From: Spirochaetota bacterium
GTDB taxonomy: Bacteria > Spirochaetota > Spirochaetia > Treponematales > UBA12059
Direction: 5' to 3'
Assembly: GCA_022703505.1 (NCBI GenBank)
Contig: JAKLDN010000003.1
Location: 1 to 64,000 of the forward strand
DNA: 64,000 nt
The translations under genes were made by a program, and so were the position numbers. The notes under the pieces are model-generated. The model saw nothing but the letters and a program-made list of their open reading frames with translations. It was not told the origin of the DNA and searched no databases. Shown here in pieces: positions 51,929 through 60,804 of this stretch; the first letter of the stretch is position 1, and every line of letters starts with the position of its first letter.

Positions 51929-53320
51929 ATGATGCGATCCCTGTATTCCGGCGTCTCGGGCCTGCAGAACCACCAGGTCCGGATGGACGTGCTCGGACAC
52001 AACATAGCCAACGTCAACACCACGGGATACAAGAAGAACCGTGTGAATTTCCAGGACCTCCTGTACCAGCAGATGTCCGGAGCCGCACGTCCGAACGAGG
52101 AGGTGGGCGGTGTCAACCCGAAGGAGATCGGCCTCGGGATGTCGATCGCCTCGGTGGACACGATCCACACCCAGGGGTCCCTCCAGACCACGGGGGTCAT
52201 GACGGACATCGCCATCCAGGGGAACGGTTTCTTCGTGCTCCAGAAGGGGGACTCCCGTTTCTTCACCCGGGCCGGGGCCTTCGGCCTAGACCGGGACGGG
52301 CGCCTGGTGAACCCCGCGAACGGGTACCGGGTCCAGGGCTGGAACGCCCAGGTCGTGAACGGCCGGGAGATCCTGAACACCTCCGGCGCCCTGGAGGACC
52401 TGGTCATCCCCGTCGGATCCAAGGATCCCGCCAAGGCCACCGAGCAGGTCTACCTCGCCTGCAACCTGGACAAGCGCGTCCCCGAGATCCCCGAAGGGGC
52501 CTCGGAGGAGACGATCCTCCGGGGGACCTGGCGGGTGGAGGAGAAGATCTACGACTCCTTCGGGATCGAGCACATCCTGCGCATCGAGTTTACCCGGGTG
52601 CCCGGCCAGCCGAACCAGTGGAACGCCGCGGTCACCGTGGATCCCGAGGCCGAGACGGCCACCAACACCGCGGCCGCCCTCGGGGAGGCCCCGGAGGGAA
52701 CGAACAACTTCATCGTGGAGTTCACCAACCTCGGCACCCTGCGCCGGGTGGCGGACGGCCAGGGCAACCAGAGCCCCGAGGAGGGGACCCTGGCGGTGAA
52801 CATAGCCTTCGACGTCCAGGACGCCACGGCGGAAGAGGGGGCCGGCCCCGTGCGGCAGACCTTCGCCCTGAACCTGGGGACCGCGGGCAGCGTCCGGAGC
52901 ACGGTGACCCAGTTCGCCGAGGCCTCCAGCACCAAGGTCTTCGAGCAGGACGGATACTCCATGGGCTACCTGGAGACCTTCAAGATCGACCAGTCCGGGA
53001 TCATCACGGCGGTCTACTCCAACGGATCGAACCGGACCATCGGGCAGATCGCCCTGGCCAGCTTCACCAACCCCGGGGGCCTGGAGAAGTCCGGGGAGAC
53101 GAACTTCGTGCAGTCCAACAACTCCGGCCTCGCGGATATAGGGCCCTCCGGCATCGCGGGAAAGGGCAAGATCATCGCGGGCACCCTGGAGATGTCGAAC
53201 GTGGACCTGGCCGAGCAGTTCACGGACATGATCGTCACCCAGCGCGGCTTCCAGGCCAGTTCCAAGACCATACAGACCAGCGACCAGATGCTCCAGGAGC
53301 TTCTGACGCTGAAACGGTAG
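51929..53320 (+). CDS. flgE: Flagellar hook protein FlgE
   Basis: 463 residues. N-terminal [32 protein letters not shown] axial motif and C-terminal [28 protein letters not shown]. Cys178 (in YLACNL) and Lys165 (GSKDP) occupy the same numbers as the residues that form the lysinoalanine cross-link in T. denticola FlgE; the cross-link strengthens the hook in spirochaetes. GGAGGC precedes ATG 51929. Confidence 0.95.
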   Translation: MMRSLYSGVSGLQNHQVRMDVLGHNIANVNTTGYKKNRVNFQDLLYQQMSGAARPNEEVGGVNPKEIGLGMSIASVDTIHTQGSLQTTGVMTDIAIQGNGFFVLQKGDSRFFTRAGAFGLDRDGRLVNPANGYRVQGWNAQVVNGREILNTSGALEDLVIPVGSKDPAKATEQVYLACNLDKRVPEIPEGASEETILRGTWRVEEKIYDSFGIEHILRIEFTRVPGQPNQWNAAVTVDPEAETATNTAAALGEAPEGTNNFIVEFTNLGTLRRVADGQGNQSPEEGTLAVNIAFDVQDATAEEGAGPVRQTFALNLGTAGSVRSTVTQFAEASSTKVFEQDGYSMGYLETFKIDQSGIITAVYSNGSNRTIGQIALASFTNPGGLEKSGETNFVQSNNSGLADIGPSGIAGKGKIIAGTLEMSNVDLAEQFTDMIVTQRGFQASSKTIQTSDQMLQELLTLKR

Positions 53321-53450
53321 GAGGTAAACGGTGGACGGTGAACGGTAAACGGAAATGATCCCCGGCCGCGGCAGCCACCTGCGTCGAAGCGTAGTCGTTA
53401 GTCGCGCACCGAAGCCATTTCTGTCCGCCGTCATCCGTCCACTGTCCACG
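53321..53450. repeat. Dispersed minisatellite locus 6 (degenerate)
   Basis: GTAAACGGTGGACGGTGAACGGTAAACGG (a degenerate 8-base series) directly follows the flgE stop; an inverse series GTCCGCCGTCATCCGTCCACTGTCCAC ends two bases before the flbD ATG. The middle ~70 bases are not repetitive. It resembles the other loci but with CGG replacing AAT in many units. Confidence 0.55.
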
Positions 53451-53452
53451 CC

Positions 53453-53650
53453 ATGATCGAACTCACCCAGCTTTCCGGCAAGACCTTCTGGATAAACCCG
53501 CACCAGATCGAATATATTGAGAAGAATCCCGACACGACGCTGATCATGCTGTCCGGGAAGCGGATCGTCGTGCTGGAGGGCGTGCCCGAGGTTCTGGGCC
53601 GGATCGTCGCCTACCGGCGGCAGATCGGGGCCTTCAAGAACGAGGAGTGA
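53453..53650 (+). CDS. flbD: Flagellar protein FlbD
   Basis: 65 residues of the FlbD family found between flgE and mot[23 protein letters not shown] and [15 protein letters not shown] are characteristic. Function is not well defined. No Shine-Dalgarno precedes ATG 53453, because the minisatellite arm fills the position; translation may depend on an unusual mechanism or an uncommon start. Confidence 0.85.
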   Translation: MIELTQLSGKTFWINPHQIEYIEKNPDTTLIMLSGKRIVVLEGVPEVLGRIVAYRRQIGAFKNEE

Positions 53651-53652
53651 GT

Positions 53653-54435
53653 ATGGATCTTGGTTCCCTGATCGGCCTAATCGGCGGTATAGCCTGCATC
53701 ATCCTGGCCATGTACACTTCGGGCGGACAGGTCGGGACCTATATCGACATTCCGTCCGTATTCATGACCATCGGCGGGTCCTATTGCGCCCTCCTGCTCA
53801 ACTACTCCCTCAAGGAGTCGATCGGGCTCTTTTCCATCCTGGGCAAGTGCTTCCGGGTGGAGGAGTTCGGGGAATCCAAGATCGTCGAGAAGCTCTACGA
53901 ACTGGCCGAGAAGGCCCGACGCGAGGGCATCCTATCCCTGGAGGAAGTGATCGCCGAGCTGGACGACAAGTTCATGCAGTCCGGTCTCCGGCTTGTCGTG
54001 GACGGGACGGACGCCGAGATCATCCGGAACCTCATGGAAAACGAGCTCAACGCGATGAACGAGCGCCACGCCCGGTGGCTCAAGATGATCGACAACTGGT
54101 CCAAGCTGGCCCCGGGATTCGGGATGCTGGGCACCGTCCAGGGCCTCATAGCGATGATGAAGAACCTGGAGGACAAGAGCCGCATCGGCCCGAACATGGC
54201 CGTGGCCCTGATCACCACCTACTACGGGGCCATCATGGCCAACTTCCTCCTGACTCCCATGATGGGCAAGCTCGCGGCCAAGGACGCCATGGAGACCCGG
54301 CTCCGGGAGATGATCATCGAGGGCGTCCTGTCCATACAGGCCGGCGACAATCCCCGCATCCTCCTTGTCAAGCTCACCTCCTACCTGGAGCCCGCGGACA
54401 AGAAGGAACTCATCGACAAGTACGGCAAGGACTAG
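53653..54435 (+). CDS. motA: Flagellar motor stator protein MotA
   Basis: 260 residues, four membrane segments. [22 protein letters not shown] and the cytoplasmic loop with charges contacting FliG ([11 protein letters not shown]) followed by [20 protein letters not shown], the MotA/ExbB signature. Starts three bases after flbD; motB follows by two bases. Confidence 0.95.
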   Translation: MDLGSLIGLIGGIACIILAMYTSGGQVGTYIDIPSVFMTIGGSYCALLLNYSLKESIGLFSILGKCFRVEEFGESKIVEKLYELAEKARREGILSLEEVIAELDDKFMQSGLRLVVDGTDAEIIRNLMENELNAMNERHARWLKMIDNWSKLAPGFGMLGTVQGLIAMMKNLEDKSRIGPNMAVALITTYYGAIMANFLLTPMMGKLAAKDAMETRLREMIIEGVLSIQAGDNPRILLVKLTSYLEPADKKELIDKYGKD

Positions 54436-54437
54436 AC

Positions 54438-55169
54438 ATGGCCAAGAAACAGCGGAAGGAGATCGGAGGGGGCACCGGGGAGTGGATCGTGACCTACTCC
54501 GACATGGTGACCCTGCTCCTCTGCTTCTTCGTGGCCCTCTTCGACGTGACCGACGTGGACATCACCCAGATGCAGGTGCTCATCTCCTCGATGAACAACA
54601 TCGGCATGGGAGCCTCCACGGGGGGCAACACCCTCTCGGTGGGCAAGCTCGCGGAACTGGGAAACACGGTATCAACCCTGCCCTCGATGGAGAAGGGCCG
54701 GCTCCTGGCCACGGCCAAGAAGAAGGCCACCAGTCTATTCCAGCCCGAGATCAAATCCAACAAGGTGAGGATCTCCACGGACGAGCGGGGGATCGTGATC
54801 TCCCTGGCCTCCGACGCCTTCTTCCGTCCGGCCAGCGCGGACGTGAACATCGAGGAAACCCGAACGATGCTGGTGCGTTTGGCGGAACTCCTGAAGAGCG
54901 ACGAGCTGGGAGGCCGCAAATTCCGCATCGAGGGACATACGGACGCCACCAGCACGGACCCCGCCGGACCCTGGCGGTCCAACTGGGAGCTCTCCGCGGC
55001 GCGGTCCCTCAACGTCCTGCACTACCTGACGGACTTCGGGGCGGACGAACGCCGCTTCCAGGTGGCCGGATTCGCCGACACGGTGCCCATCGCCTCCAAC
55101 GACACCGAGGAGGGCCGGGCCTACAACCGGCGGGTGGACATCATCATCCTGGACGAGGCCCACCTGTAG
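54438..55169 (+). CDS. motB: Flagellar motor stator protein MotB
   Basis: 243 residues. Single N-terminal membrane segment with the proton-binding Asp at 22 ([18 protein letters not shown]), then a plug region and an OmpA-like peptidoglycan-binding domain ([51 protein letters not shown]). Confidence 0.95.
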   Translation: MAKKQRKEIGGGTGEWIVTYSDMVTLLLCFFVALFDVTDVDITQMQVLISSMNNIGMGASTGGNTLSVGKLAELGNTVSTLPSMEKGRLLATAKKKATSLFQPEIKSNKVRISTDERGIVISLASDAFFRPASADVNIEETRTMLVRLAELLKSDELGGRKFRIEGHTDATSTDPAGPWRSNWELSAARSLNVLHYLTDFGADERRFQVAGFADTVPIASNDTEEGRAYNRRVDIIILDEAHL

Positions 55170-55186
55170 CCGGACTCAATTTCCGC

Positions 55187-55214
55187 GAAAGCCGGACAAT
55201 CTTTTCGCCGATCA
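55187..55214 (+). promoter_or_regulatory. Possible sigma-28-type promoter before fliL
   Basis: GAAAGCCG (55187-55194), 12 bases, then GCCGATCA (55207-55214). The second element matches 7/8 of the flagellar sigma-28 consensus GCCGATAA; the first only 4/8 of TAAAGTTT and the spacing is one longer than usual. Low weight. Confidence 0.3.
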
Positions 55215-55301
55215 TTACATAGGTGATGTTCCCGACAAGGGGACGCGGGGCCGCCCGGGACCCGGAAAACGGGCCGCCCCGTCGCAATGCGGAGGTACGG
55301 A

Positions 55302-55856
55302 ATGGGCGACAGCTTCGAAGAACAGGGCATGAACCTCAACGAAGACGGGGGAAGCGCCCCGGCTCCCGTTCGGGCCAAGGGGGGCGGCGCCGGCATCCTC
55401 CGCCTGCTCATGTGGATCGGCATCGCCCTGGGCGCCGTCATCTTCGTGGTGACCGTGGTGATCGTCACGGTCAACATCGTCAACAAGCAGGGCAAGCCCA
55501 TGACCCAGGTGGCCCTGGGGGAAAGCTACCAGAGGGCCAGCCCCGAGTACGAGTACTTCACCACCCTCGGGGAGATCCGGACCCGGACCATAGACAACGA
55601 GCCGTCCTCCATCGTCGTGAAGATCAACCTGGGCTTCGAAAAGGGGGACAAGGACACCCCGACAATGCTGACCGCCCGGATCCACCAGATGCGGGACAGG
55701 CTCCGCAACTATTTCAGCTCCAAGACCGCGGACTACCTCGCCCCGAAGAACGAACAGCGGCTCAAGGAAGAGATCCGGGAAGACCTCAACAACATGCTCA
55801 GCAAGCCTTCCATCAAGGAAGTCCTGTTCGAGAAGCTGGACGTGATCAAGATGTAA
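55302..55856 (+). CDS. fliL: Flagellar basal-body-associated protein FliL
   Basis: 184 residues from ATG 55302 (GGAGG at 55291-55295; the ATG at 55287 lacks one). One membrane segment (about 35-58), then the FliL periplasmic domain (TRTIDNEPSSIVVKINLGF, MRDRLRNYFSSKTADYL). FliL surrounds and stabilises the stator. Confidence 0.88.
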   Translation: MGDSFEEQGMNLNEDGGSAPAPVRAKGGGAGILRLLMWIGIALGAVIFVVTVVIVTVNIVNKQGKPMTQVALGESYQRASPEYEYFTTLGEIRTRTIDNEPSSIVVKINLGFEKGDKDTPTMLTARIHQMRDRLRNYFSSKTADYLAPKNEQRLKEEIREDLNNMLSKPSIKEVLFEKLDVIKM

Positions 55857-55913
55857 AACCGGCCTTGAACGCCGGTAGAATTCGTGCAATGATGGGACGC
55901 GGGAGGGGGAGGC

Positions 55914-56948
55914 ATGACGGAAGTCCTGTCCCAGGATGAGATAGACCAGCTCCTCACGGCGATCAACGCGGGGGAAACGGACGTGGAGGCCATCCGGCCG
56001 ACCACGGATTCCCGCAAGATCAAGATCTACGACTTCAAGCGGCCGGACAAGTTCTCCAAGGAACAGATCCGCACCGTCCAGATCATGCACGAGACCTTCG
56101 CCCGTCTCACCACCACAAGCCTGTCGGCCTCCCTGCGCACCCTGGTCCACGTCCACGTGGCCTCGGTGGACCAGCTGACCTACGAGGAATTCATCCGCTC
56201 CATCCCCACGCCGACCACCCTGGCCGTGGTCAGCATGGATCCCCTGAAGGGCCAGGCCATCCTGGAGATCGACCCCTCCGTGACCTTCACCATCATCGAC
56301 CGCCTGTTCGGCGGATCGGGGGAGGGATCCAAGCTCAACCGGGAACTCACGGACATCGAGCACTCCGTCATGGAGGGCATCATCGTCCGGATACTGGGCA
56401 ACATGCGGGAGGCCTGGACCCAGGTCATCGACCTGCGTCCCCGGCTCTCCCAGATCGAGACGAACCCCCAGTTCGCCCAGATCGTCCCCCCCACGGAGAT
56501 GGTGGTCCTCGTGACCCTGGAGACCAAGGTGGGGGAGATAGAGGGGATGATGAACCTCTGCATCCCTTACCTGACGATCGAACCCATCGTCTCCAAGCTC
56601 TCCGCCCAATACTGGTACAGCTCCGTGCGCCGGGGCGCGACGACGGAGAACCTGAACATCCTGAAGGAGAAGCTGTCCACCGTCGAGATCCCCGTCATCG
56701 CGGAGATCGGCAAGATCCAGGTTTCCGTCCGGGACGTCCTGTCCCTGCGGGCCGGGGACGTGGTCCGGCTCTACAACGTGAAGGTGGACGATCCCATGGT
56801 CCTGAACGTGGGCAACAAGAAGAAGTTCCTCTGCCGCCCCGGCGTGATCGGCCGGAAAATGGCCGTCCAGATCACCAAGAAGCTGGAGGACGTCGGGCAG
56901 GAGGAGTTCGAGGAACTTACATCGGAAGAAGGAGAATCCTATGAGTGA
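55914..56948 (+). CDS. fliM: Flagellar motor switch protein FliM
   Basis: 344 residues. N-terminal CheY-P binding peptide LSQDEIDQLLTAI (5-17), the middle CheC-like domain (SMDPLKGQAILEIDPSVTF) and the C-terminal SpoA domain that joins FliN. GGGGGAGGC precedes ATG 55914. Overlaps the fliN/fliY gene by 8 bases. Confidence 0.95.
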   Translation: MTEVLSQDEIDQLLTAINAGETDVEAIRPTTDSRKIKIYDFKRPDKFSKEQIRTVQIMHETFARLTTTSLSASLRTLVHVHVASVDQLTYEEFIRSIPTPTTLAVVSMDPLKGQAILEIDPSVTFTIIDRLFGGSGEGSKLNRELTDIEHSVMEGIIVRILGNMREAWTQVIDLRPRLSQIETNPQFAQIVPPTEMVVLVTLETKVGEIEGMMNLCIPYLTIEPIVSKLSAQYWYSSVRRGATTENLNILKEKLSTVEIPVIAEIGKIQVSVRDVLSLRAGDVVRLYNVKVDDPMVLNVGNKKKFLCRPGVIGRKMAVQITKKLEDVGQEEFEELTSEEGESYE

Positions 56949-58062
56949 CGGCGCCTTGTCTCAGGAAGAGATCGACTCCCTCCTGGCCGGCCTGGATACT
57001 GGCGGCGGCGGGGGCAAGACGGCCGCCGCTCCCGGTTCCTCGGGCGGGGGGAACGTGTCCCGGGAAGCCCAGTTCTTCAAGTCCATCCTCGAGGGCACGG
57101 CGGGCTCCCAGTCCCAGAACCTGTCCATGATCACGGGGCTGGACGTGACGGTCGGCGCCCCCCAGGTGGACCAGGTCCAGCGGGACGCGGTGTTGCAGTC
57201 CGTTCCGGAGGAGGTCCTGGCCGTCCAGATCGACATGACCGGCGGGATACCCGGGGAGCACCTGTTCATCCTTTCCAAGGAAACCGCGGTTCGGATCGCG
57301 TCCCTGGCCAACAAGGACGATTCCCTCACGGACCTGGACGACATGGCCATCTCCGCGGTCTCCGAATGCGTGTCCACCCTCACGGGGACCCTGATCACGG
57401 TCTTCACGGACCGCACCGGCAACCGCAGCCTCCAATCCTCCTCCGCCGAGGGGAACTACGTTCCCAAGGCGATGGTCCGCCTGCCCTCCGGGGACTTCAT
57501 CCGGGTGGTATGGCCGGTCAACATCGGAGGCAAGCCCGAGCAGTTCGTGGAAACCTTCTCCCTGTCCTTCGTCCGGGACGTGGTGGCCGCCGCGGGCGGC
57601 GGCGGGGCCCCCGCCCAGCCCGCCATGCAGGCTCCCGCCATGGGCGGCATGGGCGGCATGAACGCCCAGGCCATGGGGATGTATTCCCAGCCTATGGGCG
57701 GTATGTTCGCGGGCATGGCCAACTCCATGGGGGGGATGAGCCCGCCCAACGTCCAACCCGTCCAGTTCGCCAACCTGGCCATGCAGAGCGCCCCGCCCGA
57801 GGCCGGGAACATCGGCCTCATCATGGACGTCTTCATGGAGATGACCGTGGAGCTGGGCCGTACCCGCAAGCTCATCAAGGAGATCCTGGGCATGGGCGAG
57901 GGGACCATCATCGAGCTGGACAAGCTGGCCGGGGAACCGGTCGACATCCTGGTGAACCACAAGCTCATCGCCAAGGGAGAGGTCGTGGTAATCGACGAAA
58001 ACTTCGGCGTCCGGGTCACGGAGATCGTCTCTCCTATGGAGCGGATGAGCGACATGAGCTAG
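56941..58062 (+). CDS. fliN: FliN/FliY-type motor switch protein with CheC-like domain
   Basis: 373 residues, much longer than E. coli FliN (137). It has its own CheY-P binding peptide LSQEEIDSLLAGL (7-19), a CheC-like domain (about 45-215), a Met/Gly-rich linker with repeated MGGM (about 233-266) and the C-terminal SpoA domain (about 290-373, LDKLAGEPVDILVNHKLIA). This is FliY-like. In CheC/FliY phosphatases the motif is (S/D)xxxExxN; here Ser138 and Glu142 are kept but Asn is Ser145, so CheY-P hydrolysis may be lost. Confidence 0.88.
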   Translation: MSDGALSQEEIDSLLAGLDTGGGGGKTAAAPGSSGGGNVSREAQFFKSILEGTAGSQSQNLSMITGLDVTVGAPQVDQVQRDAVLQSVPEEVLAVQIDMTGGIPGEHLFILSKETAVRIASLANKDDSLTDLDDMAISAVSECVSTLTGTLITVFTDRTGNRSLQSSSAEGNYVPKAMVRLPSGDFIRVVWPVNIGGKPEQFVETFSLSFVRDVVAAAGGGGAPAQPAMQAPAMGGMGGMNAQAMGMYSQPMGGMFAGMANSMGGMSPPNVQPVQFANLAMQSAPPEAGNIGLIMDVFMEMTVELGRTRKLIKEILGMGEGTIIELDKLAGEPVDILVNHKLIAKGEVVVIDENFGVRVTEIVSPMERMSDMS

Positions 58063-58076
58063 AGAATCCGGCCGGC

Positions 58077-58102
58077 GGCGGGATCCCGAACCGGGTCCCG
58101 CC
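58077..58102 (+). terminator. Strong hairpin after fliN/fliY
   Basis: Arms GGCGGGA (58077-58083) and TCCCGCC (58096-58102) with an inner 4-bp stem (58085-58088 with 58092-58095) and a 1-nt bulge. It is followed by C-rich, then T-rich sequence rather than a clean U-run, so attenuation is more likely than full termination. Confidence 0.6.
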
Positions 58103-58157
58103 CTCTCCCCCCGGAAACCTCGAAATTCCGCTTATTTCTCTTTCCCGTCAATATCTA

Positions 58158-58186
58158 TTGCATTTCCGAATTCCGTGATGTAGAAT
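58158..58186 (+). promoter_or_regulatory. Internal promoter for fliO-fliP-flhA
   Basis: TTGCAT (58158-58163, 4/6) and TAGAAT (58181-58186, 5/6) with 17-bp spacing in an AT-rich patch. Transcription would start near 58193, right at the GGAGGGG ribosome-binding site (58194-58200), giving a very short leader. Confidence 0.65.
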
Positions 58187-58204
58187 ATATCCCGGAGGGG
58201 AAAG

Positions 58205-58843
58205 CTGAACATACCGTATCGCGTCCTGTGCGCGGTGGCGGTCCTGTGCGTGCTGTGCCCGTCGGCCTTCGCCCAGCCGACGCCGGGTACGGACGTACGC
58301 GGGACCGTGCCGTCCGCGGGACAAGGCTCCGCGGCGCCCGCCGCGGAAACGGATCTCGTACTGGCAGAATCCTCGGAAACCGCGAACGGGGGGAACCGGA
58401 ACGCCCTGTCCGACTCCGCCTGGCCGTATTTCCTGCGGATGCTGTTGACCCTGGCGTTCGTCCTGGGGGCCATCTGGCTGACGTTCCGGTTCCTTCGAAA
58501 GGCCGGCCGTCCCCGGATCGCCGAGGACGCCTTCGTCAAGGTTCTCGCCTCGGTCCCCCTGGGGACCGGAAGGTGGCTGTACGTCGTTTCCCTAGGAGCC
58601 AAGGCCTTCCTGATCGGCGCGACCGACTCGTCCTTGAACCTCATCCGCGAGGTGGAGGATCCGGAACTCATCGACGAGATGAAGCTCCGGGCCGCGACCG
58701 CTCCCCAGGCCGATACCCGGGATTTCGGCACCCTCCTTTCGGGCTTGCTTAAGCCCGTATCGAAGCATCGCGCCGATTCCGCGAAGGGGATTCCGGGCAC
58801 GGAGTTCCTGGCGCGGCAGAGGGACCGGCTGAAGAGATTCTGA
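58205..58843 (+). CDS. fliO: Flagellar biosynthesis protein FliO, probable CTG start
   Basis: 212 residues from CTG 58205; GTG at 58235 is the next candidate but would remove most of the signal segment and lies 34 bases from GGAGGGG. From CTG the N-terminus (MNIPYRVLCAVAVLCVLCPS) is a proper signal peptide and the ribosome-binding site is four bases away. A second membrane segment (about 82-100) precedes the FliO cytoplasmic domain (VLASVPLGTGRWLYVVSLGAK). FliO helps assemble FliP. Confidence 0.8.
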   Translation: MNIPYRVLCAVAVLCVLCPSAFAQPTPGTDVRGTVPSAGQGSAAPAAETDLVLAESSETANGGNRNALSDSAWPYFLRMLLTLAFVLGAIWLTFRFLRKAGRPRIAEDAFVKVLASVPLGTGRWLYVVSLGAKAFLIGATDSSLNLIREVEDPELIDEMKLRAATAPQADTRDFGTLLSGLLKPVSKHRADSAKGIPGTEFLARQRDRLKRF

Positions 58844-58871
58844 AGCCGTTCCCGGCGCACCGGGAGGGGAG

Positions 58872-59741
58872 ATGCAGAGCCGCCTCATCTTGGTCCTTGC
58901 GGCCGTGGTCTTTGCGGGATCCCTGCCGGCCGTCACGGCCCAGGACGCCGCCCCCTTCCCGACCGCCCCCCGGGACTCCGCGGTCAGCGTCCCGGTACCG
59001 GGCGCCGGGACGACGCCTCGGGCGGGTGCCGGCACGACCGGTTTTCCGGCCCCGCCGCCCGCGGTACCCTTCGTGGACCTGACGATCCGAAATCCACGGA
59101 ACAACCGGGAAGTGGCCTTTTCCGTCCAGCTCCTCCTGCTCCTTACGGTCCTGAGCCTGGCGCCCAGCATCCTCATCCTGATGACCAGTTTCCTTCGCAT
59201 CTCCATCGTCCTGGACTTCATCAAACGGGCCCTCTCCCTCCAGCAGGTGCCCCCGAACCAGGTCCTCCTGGGTATTTCCTTCTTTATGACCATCTTCATC
59301 ATGTGGCCCACCCTGGACCAGATCAACCGGGACGCCCTGACCCCCATGGCGGAGGGGCGGATGACCGTATCCGAAGCCTACCTGGCCGGAGAGGCTCCCC
59401 TTAGGCTCTTCATGTACCGGCAGATGGAGTCGAATCCCGAGAACATCCGCCTCTTCATGGCCCTCCGGGGCCTCGAAAAACCGACCACCCTGGCGGACGT
59501 TCCCACCTACGTCCTGATCCCGGCGTTCATCCTGAACGAGCTCACCGTTGCGTTCAAGATCGGCATATATTTATATATACCGTTTATAATTATTGACATG
59601 GTCGTGGCATCCACCCTGATGTCCATGGGCATGATCATGCTGCCTCCGGTCATGATATCCATGCCGTTCAAGCTGATCCTCTTCATCCTGGTGGACGGCT
59701 GGAACCTCATGACCCGGCAGCTCGTCGCTTCGTTCCGGTAG
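58872..59741 (+). CDS. fliP: Flagellar export gate protein FliP
   Basis: 289 residues. N-terminal signal peptide (residues 1-23), a variable stretch, then FliP core: LSLAPSILILMTSFLRISIVL, SFFMTIFIMWPTL, and VLIPAFILNELTVAFKIG. Four membrane segments. The region around residues 230-244 (IYLYIPFIIIDM) is encoded by an AT-rich rare-codon run (59563-59601), unlike its surroundings. Confidence 0.93.
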   Translation: MQSRLILVLAAVVFAGSLPAVTAQDAAPFPTAPRDSAVSVPVPGAGTTPRAGAGTTGFPAPPPAVPFVDLTIRNPRNNREVAFSVQLLLLLTVLSLAPSILILMTSFLRISIVLDFIKRALSLQQVPPNQVLLGISFFMTIFIMWPTLDQINRDALTPMAEGRMTVSEAYLAGEAPLRLFMYRQMESNPENIRLFMALRGLEKPTTLADVPTYVLIPAFILNELTVAFKIGIYLYIPFIIIDMVVASTLMSMGMIMLPPVMISMPFKLILFILVDGWNLMTRQLVASFR

Positions 59742-59750
59742 GAGGCGGAT

Positions 59751-60020
59751 GTGGACATAGGTGACGCGGTCAACCTGATGCGGGGCGGTATCCTGGAGAT
59801 CGTCCTGATCTCGGCCCCCATCCTCATCGTGGCCCTGGTGGTGGGCCTCATCGTCTCCATCCTCCAGGCCACCACTTCGATCCAGGAGCAGACCCTGACC
59901 TTCGTTCCGAAGATCGCCTCCATCCTGGCGGTCCTGGCCATCCTGGGCGGGTGGATGCTTACCCACCTGGCCCAGTATACCCGGACCTTGTTCGAGCTGA
60001 TCCCCATGGCGGCGAGGTAG
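59751..60020 (+). CDS. fliQ: Flagellar export gate protein FliQ
   Basis: 89 residues from GTG 59751 (TAGGAGGCGG upstream). Two membrane segments; LVVGLIVSILQATTSIQEQTLTFVPK is the FliQ signature. Confidence 0.94.
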   Translation: MDIGDAVNLMRGGILEIVLISAPILIVALVVGLIVSILQATTSIQEQTLTFVPKIASILAVLAILGGWMLTHLAQYTRTLFELIPMAAR

Positions 60021-60024
60021 GGGC

Positions 60025-60804
60025 GTGTTCAACGAGATCCTGGACGGCGCGGACCTCTTCTTCCTCATCGCGGTGCGGGTCCTGGCCATGGTCGAGACGG
60101 CTCCCCTCCTGTCCAGTGACGGGATACCCCAGGCCGCCAAGATCGCCCTGTCCGGTCTCGCCGCCGCCGCGGTCTTCCCCTGGGTCCGGGATGCCGGATA
60201 CCCCATTCCGGATACCATCGGCCCCTACCTGGCCCTGCTGGCCGGGGAAGCCCTCCTGGGGATCATCACGGGGTTTTTCCTGGTCGCCGTCCAGGCCGCC
60301 TTCGTGACTGCGGGACAGTTCTTCTCCCTCCAGATGGGCTTCGGGGCCTCCGAAGTGTACGACCCCCTGGCGGAGATCGAGATTCCCCTCATGGGACAGT
60401 ACCTGAACATCGTGGCCATGCTGGTCTTCGTGCAGGTCGGGGGTTTCCGCAACCTCTTCCTGATCGGGGTCCGGGGCTCCTTCCAGGCCCTTCGGGCGGT
60501 GGACTTGGTGATGCGCCGGGACGGGTTCTTCGAATACCTTTTCGGGGCCGTGTCCCTGCTGTTCAAGAACGCCATGACCCTGGCCTTCCCGATCCTGGGC
60601 ACCCTGATGGTCATCTCCGTGACCATGGGCCTATTGTCCAAGGCGGCTCCCCAGATGAACCTCCTGACGGAGGGCTTTCCCTTGAACATCGGGGTGGCCT
60701 TTCTCCTGCTCTTCGGCTCGCTTCCCTTCCTGATGGAAGCCTTCGCCCGGCTGATCGATGCGGGCTTCCTGGACCTGGCCCGGATGCTGGGGGGCACGGG
60801 ATGA
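60025..60804 (+). CDS. fliR: Flagellar export gate protein FliR
   Basis: 259 residues from GTG 60025. About six membrane segments; RVLAMVETAPLLSSDGIPQ and the GEALLGIITGFFLVAVQAAFVTAG motif are typical of FliR, which completes the FliPQR gate. Overlaps flhB by four bases. Confidence 0.92.
   Translation: MFNEILDGADLFFLIAVRVLAMVETAPLLSSDGIPQAAKIALSGLAAAAVFPWVRDAGYPIPDTIGPYLALLAGEALLGIITGFFLVAVQAAFVTAGQFFSLQMGFGASEVYDPLAEIEIPLMGQYLNIVAMLVFVQVGGFRNLFLIGVRGSFQALRAVDLVMRRDGFFEYLFGAVSLLFKNAMTLAFPILGTLMVISVTMGLLSKAAPQMNLLTEGFPLNIGVAFLLLFGSLPFLMEAFARLIDAGFLDLARMLGGTG

Noticed and set aside
59584-59600. Promoter inside fliP (TATAAT and TTGACA)
   Set aside because: The two hexamers occur in the wrong order for either strand, so the AT-run is treated as a codon-usage anomaly.
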